Assembly (NCBI RefSeq): GCF_010548145.1
Contig: NZ_JAAGLN010000030.1
Coordinates: forward strand, 1 to 46,075
Length of the DNA stretch: 46,075 bases
Direction of reading: 5' to 3'
Source: Streptomyces sp. SID10853
Lineage (GTDB): Bacteria > Actinomycetota > Actinomycetes > Streptomycetales > Streptomycetaceae
Under the pieces are notes generated by a model. The model was not told where the DNA came from, did no database searches, and worked only from the letters and a program-made list of their open reading frames with translations. Shown here one piece after another: positions 39,455 through 46,075 of this stretch. The first letter of the stretch is position 1; every line of letters starts with the position of its first letter. The translations under genes were made by a program, and so were the position numbers.

Positions 39455-41029
39455 GTGCTGTTCCTCTACACCGTGCTGGTGGTCTGCTGCGCGATCCTGC
39501 TGGTCGCGGGGATCGTCGAGCAGCGCCGCCACTTCATCAACCTGGAGCGGATTCCGTCCCGGGTCCTGGTGAACGGCATCCGCGGCAAGTCCTCCATCAC
39601 CCGGCTCTGCGCGGGCGCGCTGCGCGGCGGGGATCTGGTGACCGTCGCGAAGACCACCGGTACCGCCGCCAGGTTCATCCACCCCGACGCCACCGAGGAG
39701 CCGGTGTACCGGAAGTTCGGCCTGGCCAATGTGGTCGAGCAGATCGGCATCGTGCGCCGCGCCGCCTCCTACGAACCGCAGGCGCTGGTGATCGAGTGCA
39801 TGGCGGTGATGCCCGCGCTCCAGGAGATCAACCAGTCCAAGCTGATCCGCTCCACGATCGGCGTGCTCTGCAACGTACGCGAGGACCATCTGGCCGAGAT
39901 GGGCCCGACCCTGGACGACGTGGCGCGCTCGCTCTGCCGCTCGATGCCCGAGGACGGGATTTGTGTCACCGCCGAGGTCGACCGGTTCGCGATCCTCCAG
40001 GAGGAGGCCGACGCCCGGAACTGCGAGCTGGTCTACGCCGACCCGGATACGGTCAGCGACGAGGAGCTGCGCGGATTCAGCTGGTTCACGTTCAAGGAGA
40101 ACGTCGCCATCGCGCTGAAGGTCGCCGAACTCCTCGGTGTGGAGCGGGAGACGGCGCTCAAGGGGATGTACGACGCCCCGCCGGACCCGGGTGTCCTGTC
40201 CGTCGAGCGGTATCTGACGCCCGACGGCAAGAAGCTCAGGTTCGCCAATGTCTTCGCGGCCAACGACCCCGAGTCGACGCTGATGAACGTCAACCAGCTG
40301 CTCGACCTGGGCGCCGTGCACCGCCCGCTGCACGTCGTGATCAACTGCCGGCCCGACCGGGTCGAGCGCAACGGCCAGATGGGCGAGATCATCCCCGATC
40401 TCCGGCCGGAGAAGGTCTTCGTCATCGGGCACCCCGCGAAGAGCGCCATCGACGCGATACCCGCCGAGTGGCGCGACCGCGCGGTCGACCTCGGCGGCGA
40501 CCGGCGCGACCCGGACGAGTTCATGGGCGCGCTGCTCGGGCAGCTCGGCCCCGACTCCTCGCTCATCGCCATCGGCAACATCCACGGCCAGGGCGAACTG
40601 CTCCTGGAGCACCTCGCCGAGCTCCCGCCGGACGAGACCCCGGACGCGGAGCCCGCCGTACCTGAGGAGCGCGGTCCGCAGCACCCGCACCACCCGAGGC
40701 ACGACGAGACGCTGGGGCTCCAGCAGTACCGGCCGCATCTCGATCCGTACGCCGCCTACCCGGAGGCGTACGAGAGCCGCTACCAGCCGCACCACCAGTC
40801 GTACGAGCAGGCCGAGCAACAGCCCCGGCCGCGCGGCATGTTCGAGCCCGCCGTCTATCCGGACCAGGCCAACCCGCCGCACGCCCCGCACGAGCCTCTC
40901 GACGCTCACGACCCGCACGACCCGCACGACGCACACGACCCGCACGACGTACATGACTCGCACGCCCCGCATGACTCGCACGACCCGTACCAGCAGAGCC
41001 GGCAGAACAGCGCAGGAGACCCCCGTTGA
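39455..41029 (+). CDS. pgsB: Poly-gamma-glutamate synthase PgsB/CapB with His/Asp-rich tail
   Basis: This 524-residue protein is the ATP-dependent amide ligase that joins glutamate into poly-gamma-glutamate. It has an N-terminal membrane segment (FLYTVLVVCCAILLVAGIVEQRR), the ATP loop VNGIRGKSSITRLC at about 38-51, and the Mur-ligase-like core with CMAVMPALQEINQSKLIRSTIGVLCNVREDHLAEMGPT, which matches Bacillus PgsB. The Bacillus protein is about 393 residues. Here the conserved part ends near 395, at GNIHGQGELLLEHL, and about 125 residues follow, rich in His, Pro, Gln and Tyr. At about 482-511 there are repeated DPHD/DAHD/DSHD units. The GTG at 39455 has AAAGGA upstream. PgsC overlaps its stop. 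The product would be made at the inner face of the membrane. Confidence 0.92.
   Translation: MLFLYTVLVVCCAILLVAGIVEQRRHFINLERIPSRVLVNGIRGKSSITRLCAGALRGGDLVTVAKTTGTAARFIHPDATEEPVYRKFGLANVVEQIGIVRRAASYEPQALVIECMAVMPALQEINQSKLIRSTIGVLCNVREDHLAEMGPTLDDVARSLCRSMPEDGICVTAEVDRFAILQEEADARNCELVYADPDTVSDEELRGFSWFTFKENVAIALKVAELLGVERETALKGMYDAPPDPGVLSVERYLTPDGKKLRFANVFAANDPESTLMNVNQLLDLGAVHRPLHVVINCRPDRVERNGQMGEIIPDLRPEKVFVIGHPAKSAIDAIPAEWRDRAVDLGGDRRDPDEFMGALLGQLGPDSSLIAIGNIHGQGELLLEHLAELPPDETPDAEPAVPEERGPQHPHHPRHDETLGLQQYRPHLDPYAAYPEAYESRYQPHHQSYEQAEQQPRPRGMFEPAVYPDQANPPHAPHEPLDAHDPHDPHDAHDPHDVHDSHAPHDSHDPYQQSRQNSAGDPR
40899..40990. repeat. 9-bp coding repeat in the pgsB tail (Asp-Pro-His)
   Basis: CACGACCCG-like nine-base units recur across 40899-40990 and encode repeated HDPHDAHDPHDVHDSHAPHD segments. 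The frame is kept and the unit is varied (CCG, GCA, GTA, TCG). The tail could bind metal ions. Confidence 0.75.
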
Positions 41030-41508
41030 TCCCCACCGTCCTGACGCCCGAGATCGCCGCCATCGGTATCGCGCTCGGCCTGATGTTCTCCCTGGTCTGC
41101 TATCTGACGACCAACCTCTCGCCCGGCGGCATGATCACGCCCGGCTGGCTCGCGCTGACCCTCGTGGAGGATCTGCAGCGCGCCGCGATGGTCGTCGGCG
41201 TCACCGTCCTCACGTACGTCTCGGTGCTGCTGCTCCAGAAGGTCGTCATCCTCTACGGCAAGCGGCTGTTCTCAGCCGTGGTGCTGACCGGGGTGATCCT
41301 CCAGGCGACGGTGATGATCGTGCTCCAGGTGGAGTTCCCGCTGATGTACGCCAACCAGACACTCGGCTTCATCGTGCCCGGCCTCATCGCCTACCAGCTG
41401 GTCCGCCAGCCCAAGGGGGCGACGCTGCTGGCCACCGGCTCCGTCTCGCTCCTCGCCTATGTCGTCCTGACCGCCGGCATCCTGCTCGGCGCCCTCCCGT
41501 CTGCCTGA
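41026..41508 (+). CDS. pgsC: Poly-gamma-glutamate biosynthesis membrane protein PgsC/CapC
   Basis: This 160-residue protein has about five membrane segments, close to the 149 residues of Bacillus PgsC. Landmarks are GIALGLMFSLVCYLTTNLSPGGMITPGWLALTLVEDLQRAAMVVGVTVLTY and MYANQTLGFIVPGLIAYQLVRQPKG; the NLSPGGMITPGWLAL stretch is very like Bacillus. PgsC and PgsB form the polymerising complex. The start is TTG at 41026, overlapping the pgsB stop (TTGA), with AGGAG seven bases upstream. This coupling suggests equal production of the two subunits. The next gene follows nine bases after its stop. Confidence 0.92.
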   Translation: MIPTVLTPEIAAIGIALGLMFSLVCYLTTNLSPGGMITPGWLALTLVEDLQRAAMVVGVTVLTYVSVLLLQKVVILYGKRLFSAVVLTGVILQATVMIVLQVEFPLMYANQTLGFIVPGLIAYQLVRQPKGATLLATGSVSLLAYVVLTAGILLGALPSA

Positions 41509-41517
41509 GGTGATCCC

Positions 41518-42606
41518 ATGACCGCTCCGCGTACCAAGCAGTCGAAGCGTGGCCGCAAGGTCCTGCATGCCACCGCCGTCCTCGCGCTGCTCGCGGGCAG
41601 CGCGTACTTCACCGTCGAGCTGCGCAAGGACGAACAGGCCAAGGCGCCCACCGTCCAGGCCGTCACCGACAAGCCGGGACTGCGGACGGCGGGCGACTCG
41701 CTGAAGGCGGGGAAGACCTGGGAACGGCTCAACTCGCCCGCCCGTACCGTCCTGCGCGACGCCGACGGCAAGGTGCTCGCCACCTTCACGGACAAGGCCC
41801 GCACCGCGACCCTGACCGGCCCTTCGCGGACCTTCGCCGAGCCCGCCAACACCAAGTCGAGGGTGGTCAGCGAGAGCTGGGTGCGGCTGATGCCCGAGAA
41901 GTGGAAGAAGGGCGCGGAGAAGCAGCAGTGGTTCCAGGACTGGTTCAAGAAGTACTACGGCAGCGAGGAGGACGACATCTTCGCCTTCGCCTTCCAGTAC
42001 GTGGAAGGGGCGCCGGTCAAGAAGGACGACGAGGGGGTCCCGTACGCGGGTGACGCGAACTTCGGGCCGATCAACCCCGAGGGCAGCGAGGGCAACGACC
42101 TGCGCCTCGAACAGTCGGACTTCTTCGACTACCTCGGCATTCCGTACACCTTCCGCAACGGGGTCACCCGGCAGCCGCAGAAGGCGCGTTACCGGGCGAT
42201 CGACTGCTCAGGCTTCATGCGGACGGTCTTCGGCTACCGCGCGCGCTACCCGCTCGCGCCGCTGGACGGCCAGGGCGACGGCCTGCCCCGCACCGCGAAC
42301 GGCATCGCCCGCTCGAAGCTGGGCGCCGACGTCATCCCGCTCAAGGGCATCACACCCGCGGACCGGCCGACCTCGATCGATGTACTGCAACCCGGCGACC
42401 TGGTGTTCTTCAAGCTCGACCAGCGGACCGGGCAGCGGCTCGACCACGTCGGCATGTACATGGGCCATGACACGGACGGCCACCTCATCTTCGTCTCCAG
42501 CCGTGAAGAGGTGAACGGCCCGACCATCGGCGACAAGGGCGGCACCTCGCGCCTCGACGGCAACGGCTACTACGCGGCGACGCTGCGCAGCGCGAAGCGG
42601 ATCTGA
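41518..42606 (+). CDS. NlpC/P60-type peptidase, possible PGA hydrolase or release factor
   Basis: This 362-residue protein has an N-terminal membrane anchor (LHATAVLALLAGSAYFTVEL), a lysine/tryptophan-rich middle with acidic stretches (WKKGAEKQQWFQDWFKKYYGSEEDD), and a C-terminal NlpC/P60-like domain. The catalytic Cys is in YRAIDCSGFMRTVFGYR (about 225-240) and the His in RLDHVGMYMGH (about 306-316). Such Cys peptidases cut gamma-glutamyl bonds in peptidoglycan, and Bacillus PgdS of the same superfamily cuts poly-gamma-glutamate. The ATG at 41518 has GAGGTGATCC upstream, nine bases after pgsC. It is the last gene of the PGA-like operon and ends at a hairpin, so it may cut or attach the polymer. 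Confidence 0.83.
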   Translation: MTAPRTKQSKRGRKVLHATAVLALLAGSAYFTVELRKDEQAKAPTVQAVTDKPGLRTAGDSLKAGKTWERLNSPARTVLRDADGKVLATFTDKARTATLTGPSRTFAEPANTKSRVVSESWVRLMPEKWKKGAEKQQWFQDWFKKYYGSEEDDIFAFAFQYVEGAPVKKDDEGVPYAGDANFGPINPEGSEGNDLRLEQSDFFDYLGIPYTFRNGVTRQPQKARYRAIDCSGFMRTVFGYRARYPLAPLDGQGDGLPRTANGIARSKLGADVIPLKGITPADRPTSIDVLQPGDLVFFKLDQRTGQRLDHVGMYMGHDTDGHLIFVSSREEVNGPTIGDKGGTSRLDGNGYYAATLRSAKRI

Positions 42607-42615
42607 GGGCCTGGG

Positions 42616-42645
42616 CTGACCTTCGGGGCCGGGCCCGAAGGTCAG
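42616..42645. terminator. 12-bp hairpin between convergent genes
   Basis: CTGACCTTCGGG (42616-42627) and CCCGAAGGTCAG (42634-42645) are perfect reverse complements with a six-base loop. The right arm touches the stop codon of the minus-strand gene at 42646. It can end both the PGA operon and the opposite transcript. Confidence 0.75.
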
Positions 42646-44529
42646 TCAGGGGTGCCCCGAGTCCGGCTTGCCCGGGGTCAGATGCTGGCCGGGACCGCCC
42701 GCGGGCAGGCTGTCCTTCAGCTCGTCCGGGCACGGGGTCCCGCGCGGCAGCCGGTACGGCGACGCTAGCCGGTAGACACCCGCCTTCGGGGCGAGCAGCT
42801 CCGTCCACTCGTCGCCGTCCGCGTCCTTGTCCGTCTTCACCAGACAGCCCTGGACATTGCTGAAGACCTTCGGCTCGCCCTCGGCACGCCCCTTGGACGC
42901 CTCCGTCTCCTGCGGCGGTTCGACGCTCTTGCCCTTGGCGTCGACCAGCCCCAGCCACGGTGAGTACGGGATCCGGATCAGCACCCGGCCGCGCTTGTGC
43001 ACCCGTACGGTCAGCTCACCCTCCTCCGCGCGCTCCACGGTGCCCGGCGGGTCGGCCATCGGCGTCGGCCGGTCGACCGCGAACAGCTGCCAGTTCCGGT
43101 CGCCCCAGAGCCGCTTCAGATACGGCAGGCCGTCCTGGACGAGCTTCTCCTCCTGGCCGGCGCCGGTGTCCGGCGCCCCCGTGGGCAGGACGACATACCG
43201 GACCGCCCAGCGGGAGAGCCAGGACCGGTAGTTGACGGAGTCGAGCGAGTCGTCGTAGAAGAGCGGGTTGCGCTCCATGTCCGCCTGGCGGTTCCAGCCG
43301 CGGGCGAGATTGACGTACGGGGAGAGCGCGGACGCCTCCCGGTGGCTGCTCGCCGGGACGACCTCGACCCGGCCCTTGTCAGCGCCGTGTTTCTGCAGCT
43401 CGTTGACCAGCGGGGCGAGTTCCCGGGTCCAGGAGGCGGCGGGGGCGGTGCGCACCACGTCGTCGACGCCCTTGAAGCCGATCCACACGTTGAGCCCGAT
43501 GAACGCGATCACCAGCGCGTACCACTTGCGCGACTTCGGCACGGTGTACGGCAGCGCCGCGAGCAGCACCACGCCCGCGATGATCATCGGCAGCCGGGAG
43601 ACGTTCGAGCCGATCTGCGAGTCGATCAGCCAGGTCAGGATGACGCCCAGCGCGTAGACCGCCGCGCCGGTGCGGACCGTGCGCCACTCCCTGGGGACGA
43701 GGAAGAGGACGAGCACCCCGTACAGGAAGGGGAGCGAAGCCGTCCCCACCGACATCGGCTGGGTGCCGGAGAACGGGAACAGCCAGGCGGACAGCGCGAC
43801 CACGACGACCGGTGCGAGCCCCAGCGCATAGGCGCCGGGACGCCGCTTGTTGAGGAAGAGCGCCGCTGCCACCACGCCCAGGAAGAGCCCGGCCACCGGG
43901 CTGCTCGCGGTCGCGATCCCGGCGAGCGGTGCGGCGACCCACGCCTTCGCCCAGCGGCGCTCGCGCCAGCGGTGCGGCCAGCAGAAGACGGCGGCGACGG
44001 CGCCCACCGCGAACATCGTGCCGAGGCCGAACGTGACCCGGCCGGAGAGCGCGTTGCAGAGGTACGCGAAGTCGGCGGCGAGCGCGCACAGCAGCGGATT
44101 GCGGACCGCGCGCAGCCGGACGAGGATCAGCGCGGTCAGCGCGGCGGAGACCGTCCCGGCGATCATCATCGTCGAACGGACACCGAGCACGGACATCAGA
44201 TACGGCGAGACCACGCTGTACGAGACGGGGTGCATCCCGCCGTACCAGGCGAGGTTGTACGCGGATGCCGGGTGGCGGCCGACGAACTCGGCCCAGGCGT
44301 CCTGCGCCGCGAGGTCGCCGCCGCTGTTGGCGAAGAAGAAGAACCAGAGGATGTGGGTGGCCGCTGCCACGGCGGTCGCGGTGACGACGGGGTGGGCGGT
44401 CAGCCAGGCCCACGGCATCCGGCCGGAAGGCCGCTGCGGCGACCCGTCCCCCCGTGAGAGCAGGCCGGTGCGGCCCCCGGCGCGGGGGCTTCCTCCGCCT
44501 TCTTCACGTGTCGGGTCTGCAGTGGTCAC
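42646..44529 (-). CDS. Large polytopic membrane protein, possible GT-C-type glycosyltransferase
   Basis: This 627-residue protein has about 11-12 hydrophobic segments in its first 360 residues (for example VVTATAVAAATHILWFFFFAN and PMIIAGVVLLAALPYTV), then a soluble part of about 270 residues. The DLAAQDAWAEFVGRHP segment after helix 1 has the acidic pair seen in GT-C glycosyltransferases. The soluble part has ASSHREASALSPYVNLARGWNRQADMERNPLFYDDSLD and a beta-rich end. I cannot name the family with certainty; it is conserved in Streptomyces to my recollection. The GTG at 44529 has AGGAGAG upstream. It ends against the hairpin shared with the NlpC/P60 gene. A cell-surface glycan role is plausible. 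Confidence 0.72.
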   Translation of the reverse strand: MTTADPTREEGGGSPRAGGRTGLLSRGDGSPQRPSGRMPWAWLTAHPVVTATAVAAATHILWFFFFANSGGDLAAQDAWAEFVGRHPASAYNLAWYGGMHPVSYSVVSPYLMSVLGVRSTMMIAGTVSAALTALILVRLRAVRNPLLCALAADFAYLCNALSGRVTFGLGTMFAVGAVAAVFCWPHRWRERRWAKAWVAAPLAGIATASSPVAGLFLGVVAAALFLNKRRPGAYALGLAPVVVVALSAWLFPFSGTQPMSVGTASLPFLYGVLVLFLVPREWRTVRTGAAVYALGVILTWLIDSQIGSNVSRLPMIIAGVVLLAALPYTVPKSRKWYALVIAFIGLNVWIGFKGVDDVVRTAPAASWTRELAPLVNELQKHGADKGRVEVVPASSHREASALSPYVNLARGWNRQADMERNPLFYDDSLDSVNYRSWLSRWAVRYVVLPTGAPDTGAGQEEKLVQDGLPYLKRLWGDRNWQLFAVDRPTPMADPPGTVERAEEGELTVRVHKRGRVLIRIPYSPWLGLVDAKGKSVEPPQETEASKGRAEGEPKVFSNVQGCLVKTDKDADGDEWTELLAPKAGVYRLASPYRLPRGTPCPDELKDSLPAGGPGQHLTPGKPDSGHP

Positions 44530-44604
44530 CAAGGCTCGCTCTCCTGCGAAGGAGGACGCAGTCCCCGCGCCCAGAGTTGCCCAGCGACGCTAACACGTAC
44601 GAAA

Positions 44605-44647
44605 AGGGCTGCCGCCGCCGGTCGTGGAGGCCGGCGGCGGCAGCCCT
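44605..44647 (-). terminator. 17-bp hairpin with T-tract, after the carboxypeptidase gene
   Basis: Arms 44605-44621 and 44631-44647 are perfect 17-base reverse complements with a nine-base loop. On the minus strand the hairpin is followed by TTTTC, making a standard intrinsic terminator for the upstream carboxypeptidase gene. Confidence 0.85.
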
Positions 44648-44653
44648 GATGCT

Positions 44654-44721
44654 CACTCGGACGCCCGGTCGGATGCCCGGTCGGACGCCCCGGACACCCG
44701 GTCGGATACCCGGTCGGATAC
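44654..44721. repeat. 12-bp tandem repeat abutting the carboxypeptidase stop codon
   Basis: CACTCGGACGCC (44654), CGGTCGGATGCC (44666), CGGTCGGACGCC (44678), a short CCGGACACC (44690), CGGTCGGATACC (44699) and CGGTCGGATACT (44711, sharing its last base with the stop codon) follow one another. The stop codon is 44722-44724 and the terminator hairpin lies on the other side, so the array is in the 3' untranslated part. Confidence 0.8.
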
Positions 44722-46075
44722 TCAGCCGATGCGGGTCAGCTTCGCTCCGAAGCCGGGCTTGGCGAGGTCTCCCTGGAGGGCGACCGGTGCGGTGACCTTG
44801 CCGGGTCCCGAGCCGACGGTCAGCCGGCCGACGACCGTTCCGGCCTTCGCCGAGTGCGGGATGGTCTTGTTGGAGCCGATCTTGATGTCGACCTTCAGAC
44901 CGGCCCAGCCCGCCGCCTCGAAGTCCTTCGTGGCCACGACCGGGGTCTGCCCGCCGAGCCCGTCGTCGACGTACCCGACGACCTGCCCCTTCTTCACCAC
45001 GTTCCGCGAGGTGAGCGCGGATTCGGTGGCCAGCAGCGCCGACTTGCTCACCGCGTTCACCGTGTCGATGATCGGCGTCTTGTGCTGCGAGAGGATCGCT
45101 CCGACGATGTACTGCGTCGTGCCGCCGACCTGCTGCTTCGCGGCGAAGAGCAGGCTGGCACCGGCGTTGGTGGTGGAGCCGGTCTTGATGCCGATCGCGC
45201 CGTTGTAGGGGACCAGCCTGTTGTAGTTGCTCCAGGTCTTGCCCGACGGGTCGGTCCAGCTCGGGAGCTTCGTGATGTCCATCAGCGACGGCATCTTCAC
45301 GAGCTCCTGGCCCAGCTTCACCTGGTCGTCGGCCGTGCTGACCGTGGAGGCGGTCAGGCCGGACGGGTCGGTGTACTTCGTCTGCGTCATCCCGAGCTTC
45401 TTGGCGGTGTCGTTCATCTTCTTCACGAACGCCGCTTCCGAGCCCGCGTCCCAGCGGGCGAGCAGCCGCGCGACGTTGTTCGCGGACGGGATCATGATCG
45501 CGCTGAGCGCGTCCTTCTCGGAGAGGACGTCGCCCTTCTTGATGGTGTTGAGAGTCGACTCATTGGCGCTCTGGTCGTAGTGGCCCTCCTTCTCGGCCGT
45601 GGCGTCGACCGGGATCGACGCGCCCTTCGCGCCGGGCTTCATCGGGTGGTCCCGCATGATCAGGTAGGCCGTCATCGACTTGGCCATGCTCGCGATCGGT
45701 ACGGGCTTCTCGGTCCCGAAACTGTCCACGGCGCCGAGCCCCGCCACGGAGATCTTCCCCTGGCCCTCGTTCGGCCAGGGGAGTGTCACCTTGGACCCGC
45801 CGAAGGAGTACGACGGCGCGGAGGTCAGGGTCAGGCTCGGGTCGGGCAGCGGCCGCACGGACTGTACGACTGCAAAGATGATCAGCAGCAGGACGACCAG
45901 CGGTGTCCAGATCTTGAACCGCCTGACGACGGTGCGCACCGGGGTCTCCGGCGCGGCCGGCTTGTTGGTCAGCTCGGCGAGCAGGTCGAGCGGCGGCTTG
46001 GGCGGCAGCGGCTGCTGCCGGGTCGGCTCGACGATGGCGGGCTGCGCGGGGGCTGCCGCGCCGGCCGGAGCGGCG
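44722..46075 (-). CDS. D-alanyl-D-alanine carboxypeptidase (S11/PBP5-type), N-terminus off window
   Basis: This penicillin-binding enzyme trims D-Ala from peptidoglycan stem peptides outside the membrane. Active-site motifs are IASMAKSM (SxxK), MIPSANNVARL (SxN) and GIKTGSTTNAG (KTG). One membrane anchor (FKIWTPLVVLLLIIFAVVQSV) precedes the catalytic domain, and a beta-rich C-terminal domain with GQVVGYVDD and GTVVGRLTVG follows. The frame stays open past the GTG at 45939 to the window edge and reads a Pro/Ala-rich cytoplasmic segment (PLPPKPPLDLLAELTNKPAAPETP), so the true start lies beyond 46075. The ending GFGAKLTRIG is complete. A 12-base repeat and an intrinsic terminator follow the stop. 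Confidence 0.88.
   Translation of the reverse strand, partial: AAPAGAAAPAQPAIVEPTRQQPLPPKPPLDLLAELTNKPAAPETPVRTVVRRFKIWTPLVVLLLIIFAVVQSVRPLPDPSLTLTSAPSYSFGGSKVTLPWPNEGQGKISVAGLGAVDSFGTEKPVPIASMAKSMTAYLIMRDHPMKPGAKGASIPVDATAEKEGHYDQSANESTLNTIKKGDVLSEKDALSAIMIPSANNVARLLARWDAGSEAAFVKKMNDTAKKLGMTQTKYTDPSGLTASTVSTADDQVKLGQELVKMPSLMDITKLPSWTDPSGKTWSNYNRLVPYNGAIGIKTGSTTNAGASLLFAAKQQVGGTTQYIVGAILSQHKTPIIDTVNAVSKSALLATESALTSRNVVKKGQVVGYVDDGLGGQTPVVATKDFEAAGWAGLKVDIKIGSNKTIPHSAKAGTVVGRLTVGSGPGKVTAPVALQGDLAKPGFGAKLTRIG

Noticed and set aside
35558..40981. Minus-strand open frame of 1807 codons opposite capA, the sensor and pgsB
   Set aside because: It runs antisense through three recognisable genes, shows Arg/Gly/Val-rich shadow composition and no domain. 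Long antisense frames are normal in GC-rich DNA.

Overview
The window is high-GC actinobacterial DNA and almost certainly a Streptomyces chromosome. The signs are strong third-position G/C bias, GTG and TTG starts, an HrdD-type sigma factor gene with a sigma-R-type promoter, a DUF6227 protein, and stop-to-start (ATGA, TTGA) operon overlaps. No transposase, integrase, plasmid gene or CRISPR array was found. All assignments come from reading the sequence and recalled family knowledge; no database search was run.

Layout. 1-4343: the 3' part of a P1-family peptidase gene, a DUF6227 gene, and a WYL regulator divergent from a drug-type MFS transporter. 4425-7596: hrdD with an acetyltransferase gene (pat/bar-like) divergent from it, then an extradiol dioxygenase-like gene divergent from a MarR regulator. 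7656-10163: a TetR regulator followed by a DHA2 exporter, both on the minus strand. 10413-13810: a secreted M6 metalloprotease convergent with an acyl-CoA synthetase. 13944-15813: an HATPase (RsbW-like) gene divergent from a SigB/F/G-type sigma gene. 16094-30080: a catabolic locus made of a FadR-type regulator, cyclase-family hydrolase, CoA ligase, secreted SMP-30-like protein, a decayed flavin monooxygenase, a second CoA ligase, four acyl-CoA dehydrogenase-family genes with an enoyl-CoA hydratase, and an MHS importer. 30207-30279: tRNA-Arg(CCU). 30428-34412: TetR regulator and flavin monooxygenase (divergent, three shared operators), a zinc-ribbon protein and a MATE transporter. 34518-42606: a membrane-anchored protein of unknown family divergent from a poly-gamma-glutamate (PGA) type cluster: CapA-like lipoprotein, a double sensor/HAMP membrane protein with no output domain, PgsB, PgsC and an NlpC/P60 peptidase. 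42646-46075: a large membrane protein and a D,D-carboxypeptidase that runs off the window.

Three observations stand out. First, the PGA-like cluster has features absent from the Bacillus operon: a His/Asp-rich repeat tail on PgsB and an orphan Cache/HAMP-like protein in the operon. Second, an AGTGCACT-type box recurs before the FadR-type gene, the cyclase operon and the dehydrogenase operon, which suggests one regulon for an unknown carboxylic acid. Third, at least eleven gene gaps carry degenerate short tandem repeats of different units, and most begin at or within about 30 bases of a stop codon.
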